Assembly: GCA_948566455.1 (NCBI GenBank) | Contig: CAOYQO010000015.1 | Location: 14,087-78,086 of the forward strand | Origin: an uncultured Phocaeicola sp. | Lineage (GTDB): Bacteria > Bacteroidota > Bacteroidia > Bacteroidales > Bacteroidaceae | Length of the DNA: 64,000 nt | Direction of reading: 5' to 3' | In this document: piece after piece, positions 34,358 through 42,551 of the stretch | Layout: every line of letters begins with the position of its first letter | Numbering within the stretch: the stretch's first letter is position 1 | Position numbers and translations under genes: made by a program | Notes under the pieces: model-generated | Database searches by the model: none | The model's input: the letters and a program-made list of their open reading frames with translations, nothing else | Told to the model about the DNA's origin: nothing

Positions 34358-34984
34358 TTAATATTTCTTTCTTTGGTTGTTGTTTTGTTGCGGTCTGCGC
34401 TGATTGTTGTTCTGTTGCGGCCTGCGTGGAACATAAACACGTTGCTGTTCATTCAAATGCAGGTCTTCAGGGGTCAGATTAATCATTCCCTTAGAGTAAT
34501 CGCGAAGATCATCCAAGATTTTCTGATCCTCCACCCCGTCTTTGTTCCAGTTCAGGAAACATTTCTTCATGTGGTTTGCAATCAGGCTGATCAGCTGCTT
34601 CTTCTCCTCACCTTCCGGATAGTCCACTGCCTTTTTAATCATGTTCTCCAAAATACGTCCATAATGACGGTAACGGATTCCATTATGCGGATAAGGCAAC
34701 ATATCGGGTTTCACCTCCAGGCTTTCTTTCTTCACAATTTCATACGGATAATCGATATCCAGCTTGAAATCGGCCATAATAGCCAAATGATCCCATAATT
34801 TATGTTTGAAATCGGGCACATCCCGCAAATGCGGAAACATACCGCCCATAATGTTGATAATCGTATTCGCACAACGTTGGCGCTCAGCTCTGTCCTCGAT
34901 GGTCAAGGCGTGGTCTACCATGTTCTGCACACTTCTGCCATATTCAGGAAGGGGTAAAGTTCGTTGTTGAGTATTATACTCCAT
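34358..34984 (-). CDS. DUF4290 family protein with Arg/Gln/Asn repeat tail
   Basis: 208-residue cytoplasmic protein of unknown function, matching the Bacteroidetes family DUF4290 (start MEYNTQQRTLPLPEYGRSVQ). The helical body covers about 1-175. The C-terminus carries two exact copies of RRPQQNNNQ (187-195 and 196-204), then RKKY; such basic, Gln/Asn-rich tails often bind RNA, which would fit a place between tsaB, murA and rimM. It is the second gene of the run, 46 bases after tsaB. Confidence 0.88.
   Translation of the reverse strand: MEYNTQQRTLPLPEYGRSVQNMVDHALTIEDRAERQRCANTIINIMGGMFPHLRDVPDFKHKLWDHLAIMADFKLDIDYPYEIVKKESLEVKPDMLPYPHNGIRYRHYGRILENMIKKAVDYPEGEEKKQLISLIANHMKKCFLNWNKDGVEDQKILDDLRDYSKGMINLTPEDLHLNEQQRVYVPRRPQQNNNQRRPQQNNNQRKKY
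34373..34426 (-). repeat. 27-base tandem repeat inside the DUF4290 gene
   Basis: Two adjacent 27-base units encode the two RRPQQNNNQ copies; the units differ at few bases, so the duplication is recent or kept similar. Confidence 0.8.
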
Positions 34985-35030
34985 ATATATTTAAAATTTA
35001 TGATTTATGCACTGATTTGTTCATCGGCTG

Positions 35031-35720
35031 TTACAAAAGCTTTTTGGGTTTGGAAGCTACAAACTCTTTCAAATAGAAAGGCTCAAAATAAGCCACATCC
35101 TTAAAGTTCTGCCTTACCATTTCCTTTTCTGCCAATGGGAACATCCATTTACCTAACGGACGGATGTCATCAATAAAATGAGCATTGGGATGAGTAATCT
35201 GCCCACGGCATTTGGCTGCACCGTTACCAAAAAAATAGACCGGATGTTCATTCAGGAACTCCAAATAGGAATGCTCATCAACAATATCGGCGGCTATTTC
35301 CCTTTTCACGCCCAATGCGCGATCATAAACAGCTGCATAGACTTCCATGCGACGTGCGTCTATCATAGGACAGAGCAAGGCATCCTCAGGCAAATCATGA
35401 TGTAACAACACCGGCACACACAACACCTCCAATGTCGGCAGACCGATAAGTGGCAAATTACGTCCATAGCAAATACCCTTCGCCATAGAAACACCAATAC
35501 GCAGCCCTGTGTACGAGCCGGGCCCGCAACTCACAGCCACTGCATCCAACGGCATACCATGACTGTCGACAAAAGATAAAGCCTCATCTACAAATACGCC
35601 CAGCTGCACGGCGTGTGAAGGTCCTTTCAAATCCTCTTTGGAGAACACCGCCAATCCATCCTCACTGACGGCAACAGAGCAGGCCTCTGTTGAAGTTTCA
35701 ATATGCAAAATACACGACAT
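35031..35720 (-). CDS. tsaB: tRNA threonylcarbamoyladenosine biosynthesis protein TsaB
   Basis: 229-residue partner of TsaD that is needed for the t6A modification of ANN-decoding tRNAs. The ASKHA-fold start ILHIETSTEACSVAVSEDGL and VSCGPGSYTGLRIGVSMAKG (about 63-82) are typical. It has its own promoter 28 bases upstream and appears to head the minus-strand run tsaB, DUF4290, murA, rimM, M23, dxr, rseP, since I find no clear promoter box in the short gaps that follow. Confidence 0.95.
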   Translation of the reverse strand: MSCILHIETSTEACSVAVSEDGLAVFSKEDLKGPSHAVQLGVFVDEALSFVDSHGMPLDAVAVSCGPGSYTGLRIGVSMAKGICYGRNLPLIGLPTLEVLCVPVLLHHDLPEDALLCPMIDARRMEVYAAVYDRALGVKREIAADIVDEHSYLEFLNEHPVYFFGNGAAKCRGQITHPNAHFIDDIRPLGKWMFPLAEKEMVRQNFKDVAYFEPFYLKEFVASKPKKLL

Positions 35721-35747
35721 AATGCTCTACTTATATAATATAATCTG

Positions 35748-35755
35748 CAAATATA
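35748..35755 (-). promoter_or_regulatory. -7 promoter box of the tsaB run
   Basis: Minus-strand TATATTTG, 27 bases before the tsaB ATG. Confidence 0.5.
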
Positions 35756-35789
35756 CACTTTTATTTATACTTCATTTCCATAAAAAGAT

Positions 35790-35797
35790 TACTTTTG
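35790..35797 (+). promoter_or_regulatory. -7 promoter box of yicC
   Basis: TACTTTTG, 18 bases before the ATG at 35816; it also rules out a TTG start at 35795, which overlaps the box. Confidence 0.6.
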
Positions 35798-35815
35798 CAA
35801 AAAAACATATTAGTT

Positions 35816-36691
35816 ATGATACAGTCAATGACCGGATACGGTAAAGCAACCGCTATATTCGGAGAAAAAAAAATTAACGTAGAGATCAAGTCTTTAAATA
35901 GTAAAGCAATGGACTTGTCTACACGGATCGCTCCTTTATACCGTGAAAAAGAAATGGAAATCCGCAATATGATTTCCAAATCATTGGAACGCGGTAAAGT
36001 TGATTTCAGCCTGTGGATAGAGAAAGACGTTTCGGATACAGCCACTCCCATTAACGCCGCCCTTGTAGAAAACTACTACAATCAGATAAAATCTATTTCC
36101 GAAATGACCCATATACCAATGCCCGAAGATTGGTTTGCAACCCTTCTACGAATGCCTGACGTACTGACCAAAGCCGATGTACAAGAACTTTCGGAAGACG
36201 AATGGGAGGTAGTCCGCCGGGTAGTGGAAGAGGCCATCAACCATTTGGTAGATTTCCGCAAACAGGAAGGAACCGCCTTGGAAAAGAAATTCAACGAAAA
36301 GATTGACAACATCGAGCGTTTGTTAAAGTCCATCGAACCCTACGAAACAGAGCGTGTAGCCAAGATACGTGAACGCATTACAGATGCTTTGGAAAAGACC
36401 ATCAGTGTGGATTATGATAAAAACCGCCTGGAGCAAGAATTGATTTATTACATTGAAAAATTAGATATTAACGAAGAGAAACAACGACTGAGCAATCACT
36501 TGAGATATTTCCGTGAAACCATGGCAGGCGGTCATGGACAAGGAAAAAAACTTGGTTTCATAGCACAGGAAATGGGACGCGAAATCAATACGACTGGCAG
36601 CAAATCCAATCATGCCGAAATGCAAAACATCGTAGTGCAGATGAAGGACGAACTGGAACAAATCAAAGAACAGGTGTTAAATGTAATGTAA
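35816..36691 (+). CDS. YicC/YloC family endoribonuclease
   Basis: 291-residue protein of the YicC family, recently shown in other bacteria to be an RNA-cleaving enzyme. The start MIQSMTGYGKA and the C-terminal GREINTTGSKSNHAEMQNIVVQMKDELEQI-type end are diagnostic; the conserved acidic/histidine residues near the C-terminus form the expected metal site. It precedes gmk by 46 bases, the same yicC-gmk order found in many bacteria. Confidence 0.95.
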   Translation: MIQSMTGYGKATAIFGEKKINVEIKSLNSKAMDLSTRIAPLYREKEMEIRNMISKSLERGKVDFSLWIEKDVSDTATPINAALVENYYNQIKSISEMTHIPMPEDWFATLLRMPDVLTKADVQELSEDEWEVVRRVVEEAINHLVDFRKQEGTALEKKFNEKIDNIERLLKSIEPYETERVAKIRERITDALEKTISVDYDKNRLEQELIYYIEKLDINEEKQRLSNHLRYFRETMAGGHGQGKKLGFIAQEMGREINTTGSKSNHAEMQNIVVQMKDELEQIKEQVLNVM

Positions 36692-36737
36692 CCGGTTCAC
36701 ATACCGGACACCATTCTCATAAGCAAAGAATCAAGAT

Positions 36738-37307
36738 ATGGCAACAGGAAAACTTATCATTTTTTCAGCCCCCTCGGGTTCAGGCAAATCAACCATTATC
36801 AACTATCTGTTGACACAAAACCTGAACCTGTCTTTCTCTATTTCTGCCACCAGCCGCCCTCCTCGCGGAAAAGAACGGCATGGTGTGGAATATTTCTTCC
36901 TATCTCCTGAGGAATTCAGACAACGCATTGCCAATAATGAGTTTCTGGAATACGAAGAAGTATACGAAAACCGTTTCTACGGAACCTTGAAAGCACAAGT
37001 GGAAAAACAATTGGAAGCCGGACAAAATGTGATTTTTGACGTAGATGTGGTAGGCGGATGTAATATCAAAAAATATTATGGCAGCCGCGCATTGTCTGTT
37101 TTCATTCAACCACCCAGTGTAGAAGAACTCCGTAAACGCCTGCAAGGCCGTGGTACTGATGCCCCCGAAGTGATTGAAAGCCGAATCGCAAAAGCAGAAT
37201 TCGAATTGGGGTTCGCCGATAAATTCGATACCGTGATAGTAAATGACGATTTGGAGAAGGCAAAGGCGGAAGCACTGAAAGTTATTAGAAACTTTATTGA
37301 ACAATAA
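36738..37307 (+). CDS. gmk: Guanylate kinase
   Basis: 189-residue ATP:GMP phosphotransferase. P-loop SAPSGSGKST (about 10-19), GMP-binding SATSRPPRGKERHGVEYFF, and GRGTDAPEVIESR are all typical. Normal length, intact motifs. Part of the yicC-gmk-small protein-nadD run, where gaps are very short. Confidence 0.97.
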   Translation: MATGKLIIFSAPSGSGKSTIINYLLTQNLNLSFSISATSRPPRGKERHGVEYFFLSPEEFRQRIANNEFLEYEEVYENRFYGTLKAQVEKQLEAGQNVIFDVDVVGGCNIKKYYGSRALSVFIQPPSVEELRKRLQGRGTDAPEVIESRIAKAEFELGFADKFDTVIVNDDLEKAKAEALKVIRNFIEQ

Positions 37308-37311
37308 GACG

Positions 37312-37494
37312 ATGATCAAAGATCCGAAAAAACTGGCCCAAAGAATGTCGATACTTTGTATCCTCATTGGTTTTATAGCTTTGGCTGTAGGCATCATTGC
37401 AATGGCAATGGAGCAATACATTATTGCCATAGCAATGGGTATTGTCACTGTAGGACAAGTATGGAATTACAATAAATGGAAAAGAGTAAGATAA
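37312..37494 (+). CDS. Small two-helix membrane protein overlapping nadD
   Basis: 60-residue protein, start ATG at 37312, 4 bases after the gmk stop. It has a basic N-terminus, two hydrophobic helices (about 12-33 and 36-50) and a basic end (NYNKWKRVR). Its last 19 bases overlap the start of nadD, which suggests translational coupling. I do not recognise a family. The position between gmk and nadD in an otherwise gap-free run supports it as a real gene. Confidence 0.75.
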   Translation: MIKDPKKLAQRMSILCILIGFIALAVGIIAMAMEQYIIAIAMGIVTVGQVWNYNKWKRVR

Positions 37495-38048
37495 AGACTG
37501 GTATTTTCGGCGGCTCATTCAATCCTATCCACATGGGCCATCTGGCACTTGCCAATTATTTATGTGAATATAATGGACTGGATGAAATATGGTTTCTCGT
37601 CTCTCCTCACAATCCATTAAAGCAACAAACGGATTTATGGGATGATAATCTGCGATTGGAACTGGTAAAACTGGCCATTGCGGATTATCCCAAATTCCGG
37701 GCTTCCGACTTCGAATTCCACCTGCCTCGTCCTTCCTATACTATACACACATTGGATGCTTTACACAAAGCCTATCCCAACCGGGAATTCACCCTTATCA
37801 TTGGGGCGGACAACTGGCTTCTATTCCCCCGTTGGTACAAAGCAGAGGAGATTTTAAAGAATCATCATGTAATGATCTATCCCCGTCCGAATTTCACTAT
37901 TGATCCAACAACCCTTCCTCCTTCCGTGCAATTAGCCGATACTCCGTTATTGGAAGTCAGTTCTACTTTTATCAGACAGGCACTGGCGGAAGGACGAGAT
38001 ATACGATATTTCCTGCATCCGGCAGTATATGAACGACTGAAAAAATAA
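37476..38048 (+). CDS. nadD: Nicotinate-nucleotide adenylyltransferase
   Basis: 190-residue NAD-synthesis enzyme joining ATP and nicotinate mononucleotide. GIFGGSFNPIHMGHLALA (9-26) holds the HxGH nucleotidyltransferase motif, and the C-terminal VSSTFIRQAL the ISSTxIR-like motif. The ATG overlaps the preceding small gene by 19 bases. It ends the run, followed by a terminator. Confidence 0.96.
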   Translation: MEKSKIKTGIFGGSFNPIHMGHLALANYLCEYNGLDEIWFLVSPHNPLKQQTDLWDDNLRLELVKLAIADYPKFRASDFEFHLPRPSYTIHTLDALHKAYPNREFTLIIGADNWLLFPRWYKAEEILKNHHVMIYPRPNFTIDPTTLPPSVQLADTPLLEVSSTFIRQALAEGRDIRYFLHPAVYERLKK

Positions 38049-38051
38049 AAA

Positions 38052-38085
38052 TCCCCGGGAGGATACAATCCAAATTCCCCGGGGA
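38052..38085. terminator. Terminator after nadD (both directions)
   Basis: TCCCCGGG (38052-38059) pairs with CCCGGGGA (38078-38085); A and T runs on either side suit termination of nadD and of the converging DUF3836 gene. Confidence 0.75.
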
Positions 38086-38130
38086 AAAACACATCAATTA
38101 TTTAATCTAAAATTCAAAGGACGCACTCCA

Positions 38131-38601
38131 TTAACGCTTTGCCAGCAGTACCTTACTATTTATCAATCCGTCCAACTCCCAGCCTGTCGTATCCTTTTTA
38201 TATGAGTGCCACGCCAAAAACTTCCCAGCTTCATCTAACGTATATACATATTTCTGCGTAGGGACAAACGCTTTTTTATTTTTATTCCACAAAGAATAAT
38301 CAATATGCGCTTCTGTGTCTGTGTACGTAACTTCCATACAATAATAATTTATCCAATCCGTGCCATTCCATTTCATACTTTTCTTCTCTATGATTTGTCC
38401 CTTATCGTTGTATCTGAACTCAAAACGATACTCCGGAGTCAGGAAAGTACCTTCCTGTTCATAAACGACCTTAGCCGACACCCGACCATTTTCCACCTCT
38501 TCATTTGTAATCTTCACAGGCTTGGCCGCATTCAATGTTAATACACTTGTCATTGCAAAAAGAACTGCCATCATGGCTTTAGTGAGCATTGTAGTTTTCA
38601 T
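38131..38601 (-). CDS. DUF3836 family secreted protein
   Basis: 156-residue exported protein. The signal peptide MKTTMLTKAMMAVLFAMTSV ends near LNAAKP. The mature part has beta-rich repeats of the form YRFEFRYNDKGQIIEKKSMKW and YCMEVTYTDTEAHIDYSLWN, which I associate with DUF3836, a Bacteroidales family whose members resemble YD-repeat-like strands. Function unknown. It stands alone between convergent nadD and the metallophosphoesterase gene. Confidence 0.82.
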   Translation of the reverse strand: MKTTMLTKAMMAVLFAMTSVLTLNAAKPVKITNEEVENGRVSAKVVYEQEGTFLTPEYRFEFRYNDKGQIIEKKSMKWNGTDWINYYCMEVTYTDTEAHIDYSLWNKNKKAFVPTQKYVYTLDEAGKFLAWHSYKKDTTGWELDGLINSKVLLAKR

Positions 38602-38712
38602 AATGTCTTATTTTTAATGTTTATAATTCGTGTTTATTTGTGTCTTTATTTATAAGACGCAAATGACTCTCAAAACGTTGCAACATGATCCGTTTTTTTT
38701 CTTGAGTCGCTT

Positions 38713-38726
38713 CACTTTATAAAGTG
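38713..38726. repeat. 14-base perfect palindrome upstream of the DUF3836 gene
   Basis: CACTTTATAAAGTG in the 227-base gap between the DUF3836 gene and the metallophosphoesterase terminator. It lies about 110 bases before the DUF3836 start; operator-like, but no promoter box is evident beside it. Confidence 0.45.
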
Positions 38727-38780
38727 CAAAGTACATGCCATGGAATTAATCCACTAAGTATCAACAAGTAAACATAAAAA

Positions 38781-38804
38781 AGGGTGTCCGATTATGGACA
38801 CCCT
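38781..38804 (-). terminator. Terminator of the metallophosphoesterase gene
   Basis: Perfect 9-base arms AGGGTGTCC (38781-38789) and GGACACCCT (38796-38804), six-base loop, followed on the minus strand by six T. Confidence 0.88.
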
Positions 38805-38828
38805 GTACATTATTAACGGACAAACAGT

Positions 38829-39668
38829 CTATTCTTTCTGCTTTTCAACACGATGCAAGACTACCAGAACAACTTCGCTGGGAGTAAATAAACGGACGTC
38901 AACGCGCGAAGTACCCAATCCATTGGTTATAATAATCGGAGTACCTTTGCTATTCTCTTTCCAACCAGTCAGAAAACGGTTTCCATAAATAGAGTGCTTT
39001 ACCGGAGAATATTTTTTAAACAAGCTCACCTGCCCACCATGAGTATGCCCCGCTAACACCAAATTGGCATTCGACACATCGGTATCTTCTGCATAATCGG
39101 GAGTATGCGTGAGCAATATAATAAAATCATCCGCCGGAAAATGCTGGGATGGAGAGTCACCATTCTTTTTTAAATCAAACGGATTGCGTACACCGCTCAC
39201 TATAATATACTGACCATCTTTCATCAGCTTATAGCTTTTATGTTCCATCAACCGCACATGATTCTTTTGCATGGCCTCCACCACTTCGGAATAACAATAG
39301 CCATAATCATGATTTCCCATCACAGCAAATGTTCCGTAAGGCGTATAAACTCTGCTCAAGGCGGTGAACAAAGTATCCAGATTTCCACCTTTCTTGCCAC
39401 GATAATCTCCACCCAACAGCAAGACATCGGCATGCATTGACTTTAATGCCCGCACCGCGCTGTTCAATTCACTCCTCTTAAAGCGACTCTCATAATGAAA
39501 ATCCGAAGCAAACCCTATCCGAAAACCGTCAAAAGCGGGTGGAATATCATAACTATAAAAATCATATTGCTTCACACGCCCTACCCCCGGAAACTCGGAC
39601 AAAGTAGCTGTGGCGCAAGAAGACAAAAGAATAACCGCTAAAAGCAAAAAAAGAAACTGTTTCTTCAT
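38829..39668 (-). CDS. Metallophosphoesterase, lipoprotein (YkuE-like)
   Basis: 279-residue calcineurin-type phosphoesterase. The signal ends LLSSC, so the protein is a lipoprotein. All metal-binding motifs of the family are present in order: SDFHY (DxH), GGDYRG (GD), MGNHDYG (GNHD), LLTHTPDY (H) and AGHTHGGQ (GHxH). The closest described group is YkuE/YaeI, which includes membrane-associated enzymes acting on lipid phosphates or UDP-linked lipids. The actual substrate is unknown. Single gene, divergent from menA. Confidence 0.92.
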   Translation of the reverse strand: MKKQFLFLLLAVILLSSCATATLSEFPGVGRVKQYDFYSYDIPPAFDGFRIGFASDFHYESRFKRSELNSAVRALKSMHADVLLLGGDYRGKKGGNLDTLFTALSRVYTPYGTFAVMGNHDYGYCYSEVVEAMQKNHVRLMEHKSYKLMKDGQYIIVSGVRNPFDLKKNGDSPSQHFPADDFIILLTHTPDYAEDTDVSNANLVLAGHTHGGQVSLFKKYSPVKHSIYGNRFLTGWKENSKGTPIIITNGLGTSRVDVRLFTPSEVVLVVLHRVEKQKE

Positions 39669-39687
39669 AATCCTTTCTATTTGGAGA

Positions 39688-39718
39688 CAAAGATACAGAA
39701 TTAATTGTTTTATCTTTG
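39688..39718. promoter_or_regulatory. Overlapping divergent promoters (metallophosphoesterase and menA)
   Basis: TATCTTTG on the minus strand (39695-39688) and TATCTTTG on the plus strand (39711-39718), with only 15 bases between the boxes. The two RNA polymerase footprints must overlap. Confidence 0.65.
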
Positions 39719-39741
39719 CACAACCTTAATTATAAATAGAA

Positions 39742-40632
39742 ATGGAAATTGTTCAAGTTAACTCAATAAAAGCATGGCTTCTAGCCGCCCGCCCTAAAAC
39801 ATTGGCAGGAGCCGCCACTCCGGTTTTACTGGGATGTGCCTTGGCCTATGCAGACAGCTGCTTCCAAATGACACCAGCATTGCTTTGCTTTGCCTTCGCT
39901 TTTCTGATGCAGATAGACGCCAACTTCATTAATGATTACTTTGATTACCTGAAAGGCAGTGACCGTGAAGACCGTTTGGGTCCTGAACGTGCCTGCGCGC
40001 AAGGATGGATCACACTGAACGCCATGAGAAAGGGAATCGCCCTGACCACAGCAACAGCTTGTTTAGCAGGGTTATGCCTATTAGCTTATGGAGGGATTGA
40101 AATGATTCCAGTAGGAATTTTATGTGTTTTATTCGCTTTTCTTTATACAGCAGGACCTTATCCGCTAGCTTATCACGGATGGGGAGACATACTTGTCATT
40201 GTCTTTTTCGGATTTGTACCGGTAGGCTGCACTTACTATGTGATGTGCCGTGACTGGACTTGGAATGTGACACTCGCCTCTCTAGCTTGCGGACTGATTA
40301 TAGATACCTTGTTGATGGTGAATAATTACCGTGACCGCGATCAGGATGCAAAAAGCGGAAAGAAAACAATCGTAGTACGCTGGGGAGCCAATGCAGGGCA
40401 ACAATTATACTTATTTTTGGGATTGGCTGCCGCATGGCTTTGTTTATTGTTTATCCCGACCGGGCACATTTGGGCTGCATTATTACCCCAAATTTATCTG
40501 TTACCTCACTTCATGGCATGGCAAAGAATGGTAAAAATCAACAGGGGAAAAGAATTAAACAGCATATTGGGAGAAACCTCCCGCAATATGCTGCTATTCG
40601 GCGTATTACTAGCATTCGGCCTTATCCTATAA
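39742..40632 (+). CDS. menA: 1,4-Dihydroxy-2-naphthoate polyprenyltransferase
   Basis: 296-residue membrane prenyltransferase of menaquinone synthesis; it attaches the isoprenoid chain to dihydroxynaphthoate. Start region AWLLAARPKTLAGAATPVLLG is typical. Aspartate-rich sites are DANFINDYFDYLKGSDREDR and NNYRDRDQDAKSGKKT, which bind Mg-diphosphate. About eight to nine hydrophobic helices. It supplies quinone for anaerobic fumarate respiration in this group and uses isoprenoids from the pathway served by dxr and ispF. Confidence 0.95.
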   Translation: MEIVQVNSIKAWLLAARPKTLAGAATPVLLGCALAYADSCFQMTPALLCFAFAFLMQIDANFINDYFDYLKGSDREDRLGPERACAQGWITLNAMRKGIALTTATACLAGLCLLAYGGIEMIPVGILCVLFAFLYTAGPYPLAYHGWGDILVIVFFGFVPVGCTYYVMCRDWTWNVTLASLACGLIIDTLLMVNNYRDRDQDAKSGKKTIVVRWGANAGQQLYLFLGLAAAWLCLLFIPTGHIWAALLPQIYLLPHFMAWQRMVKINRGKELNSILGETSRNMLLFGVLLAFGLIL

Positions 40633-40659
40633 TCTTCCAGCAAGATCTTGCCAGAAGAT
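40632..40659. repeat. Hairpin between converging menA and ispF
   Basis: ATCTTC (40632-40637) and GAAGAT (40654-40659) flank the perfect palindrome GCAAGATCTTGC (40640-40651). It lies directly after the menA stop. The T run is weak, so termination is plausible but not assured. Confidence 0.5.
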
Positions 40660-40682
40660 ATTTCCCAATAAAGCGCAACAAA

Positions 40683-41165
40683 TCATTCCGCTTTCTCTAT
40701 CAATACAGTGGCATAAGCGGAAATGCCCTCCTCCCTGCCCGTAAATCCCAGTTTCTCTGTAGTGGTAGCCTTTACGGAAACATCATCCACATCAATCCTC
40801 ATCAAATGAGCAAGTACCAACTGCATTTCCGGAATCCGCGCTTTCAATTTAGGACGTTCAGCACAAATCGTTGCGTCCACATTACCTACTTTATATCCTT
40901 TTGCAGCAATCAGGTCCACCGTTTCAGCCAATAAAATCTTGCTATCAATATTCTTGAATTCACCCGCAGTATCAGGAAAATGATAACCTATATCACGCAT
41001 ATTGGCAGCTCCCAGCAAAGCGTCACAAATGGCATGAATCAACACATCGGCATCCGAGTGTCCCAATAGCCCCAATTCATGTTCAAATTTTATTCCTCCA
41101 AGCCATAGTTCACGACCGGTTACCAGTTGGTGCACATCGAATCCAAATCCTACTCTTATTTTCAT
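40683..41165 (-). CDS. ispF: 2-C-methyl-D-erythritol 2,4-cyclodiphosphate synthase
   Basis: 160-residue trimeric zinc enzyme of the non-mevalonate isoprenoid pathway. GFGFDVHQL provides the metal-binding DxH, followed by LLGHSDADVLIHAICDALLGA and, near the end, KATTTEKLGFTGREEGISA. All are hallmark sequences. It overlaps the FAH-family gene by 4 bases (stop and start share ATGA), so the two are translationally coupled. Confidence 0.97.
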   Translation of the reverse strand: MKIRVGFGFDVHQLVTGRELWLGGIKFEHELGLLGHSDADVLIHAICDALLGAANMRDIGYHFPDTAGEFKNIDSKILLAETVDLIAAKGYKVGNVDATICAERPKLKARIPEMQLVLAHLMRIDVDDVSVKATTTEKLGFTGREEGISAYATVLIEKAE

Positions 41166-41779
41166 CTTACATAAAAATCTAATAATTTCTCACCTTCCAA
41201 ATACCCCTGCAAATGCTGTCCTATGCCGACTGGCCCTACTCCCACAGGAGTCCCCGTATAGAGCAAATCTCCAATCTTTAATGTAAAAAACCGACTAACG
41301 TATGCAATTATCTCATCCACCTTAAACAACATATCCGCAGTGTTGCCTCTCTGCACTGTTTTTCCATCTATATCCAAATGAAAGTTTAAATTCTGTATAT
41401 CCTTAAATCTGTCTACCGGCACAAAATCACCTATGGCAGCCGAGCTATCAAACCCTTTACACAGCTCCCAAGGCTTGCCTTCCTCCCGGAACCGCCGCTG
41501 AAGGTCACGTGCCGTAAAATCTATTCCTACCGTCACCGCATCATAATACCGACTGGCAAAACGCGGAGCAATATTCTTTCCCAAACGATTAATACGTACT
41601 ACCAATTCTGTCTCATAATCCACCTGCTGAGAAAAATCAGGAATAAAAAACGGCTTGCTGTCTTTCAGCAGAGCCGAATCCGGTTTCATAAAAATAACCG
41701 GTTCTTCCGGTAATTTTTCATCAGCATGTAACTCGTGGCAATGTGCAACGTAGTTCATTCCTACGGCTATAATCTTCAT
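41162..41779 (-). CDS. Fumarylacetoacetate hydrolase family protein
   Basis: 205-residue member of the FAH superfamily, whose short forms include fumarylpyruvate hydrolase, acylpyruvase and oxaloacetate decarboxylase/tautomerase. Metal-binding residues are visible: KPDSAL, DYETELVVRI (ExE-type site) and TGTPVGVGP. A HELHADEKLP stretch follows the start. A likely role is removal of oxaloacetate enol or a similar keto acid, but the substrate cannot be set by sequence. Sits 4 bases after rex and overlaps ispF by 4 bases. Confidence 0.9.
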   Translation of the reverse strand: MKIIAVGMNYVAHCHELHADEKLPEEPVIFMKPDSALLKDSKPFFIPDFSQQVDYETELVVRINRLGKNIAPRFASRYYDAVTVGIDFTARDLQRRFREEGKPWELCKGFDSSAAIGDFVPVDRFKDIQNLNFHLDIDGKTVQRGNTADMLFKVDEIIAYVSRFFTLKIGDLLYTGTPVGVGPVGIGQHLQGYLEGEKLLDFYVR

Positions 41780-41783
41780 ATTA

Positions 41784-42434
41784 TTATTCTTGAATTACAT
41801 TTAATCTGTTAAACATTACAGCCAGATGAGCATAAAGTGATGTATTCTGCACCACAATATTTTCCGGTACACGAATACGGAACGGTGTAAAGTTCCAAAC
41901 AGCCTTAATGCCACCCGCTATCATTTTATCTGTTATCTCCTGTGCTATATTAATAGGCACAGTCAATACCCCGATATTCACATCACAGGATTTCATTTTT
42001 ATCTCAAATTCATCCGAATGATAAATAGGAATTCCATTTATTTCCTTCCCGACCAATCCGGGATTAATATCAAACGCACCTACTATCTCTAATCCAAAAT
42101 GATGCAGCCCCGAGTCGCGCAATAAAGCACCTCCCAAACTACCGACACCAAACAAAAAAGCTTTATGCATTTTGGTAAATCCCAAGAAACGCTCCAGCAC
42201 CTCTATCAACGCATCAATCTCATACCCCACACGTGTACGGCCGGATATATTTACATAAGAAAGATCTTTCGCTATTTGGGAAGCATCTACATTGATTTGC
42301 TTGGATATTTGGGTAGAAGACACGTACGTTTCTCCCTGTTCTTTCATCAGTTTCACATTCGAAAGATACCACGGAAGTCTGCGCAAAGTCGGCTCAGGCA
42401 CTTTATCCGAGAATTTATGCATACGTATATCCAT
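41784..42434 (-). CDS. rex: Redox-sensing transcriptional repressor Rex
   Basis: 216-residue regulator that leaves DNA when NADH rises. N-terminal winged helix (about 1-80; VPEPTLRRLPWYLSNVKLM, VSSTQISKQINVDASQIAKDL), then a Rossmann domain with GVGSLGGALLRD (about 96-107) and a C-terminal swapped helix. First gene of the run rex, FAH, ispF, with its own promoter. In anaerobes Rex commonly controls fermentation and respiration genes. Confidence 0.96.
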   Translation of the reverse strand: MDIRMHKFSDKVPEPTLRRLPWYLSNVKLMKEQGETYVSSTQISKQINVDASQIAKDLSYVNISGRTRVGYEIDALIEVLERFLGFTKMHKAFLFGVGSLGGALLRDSGLHHFGLEIVGAFDINPGLVGKEINGIPIYHSDEFEIKMKSCDVNIGVLTVPINIAQEITDKMIAGGIKAVWNFTPFRIRVPENIVVQNTSLYAHLAVMFNRLNVIQE

Positions 42435-42467
42435 CTTTTTCTTTAGGTATTATCATTAGGTAATTTG

Positions 42468-42475
42468 CAAAAGTA
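42468..42475 (-). promoter_or_regulatory. -7 promoter box of rex
   Basis: Minus-strand TACTTTTG, 33 bases before the rex ATG. Divergent from the SUI1-family gene promoter. Confidence 0.6.
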
Positions 42476-42519
42476 CACTTTTATTTGTTACATTGACGGA
42501 TAGAGTATAAAAAAAGTCT

Positions 42520-42527
42520 TATCTTTG
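42520..42527 (+). promoter_or_regulatory. -7 promoter box of the SUI1-family gene
   Basis: TATCTTTG, 24 bases before the ATG at 42552. A TTGACGG sequence lies 24 bases upstream of the box. Confidence 0.55.
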
Positions 42528-42551
42528 AGTATTCATTTAAGCAAAATTCAC

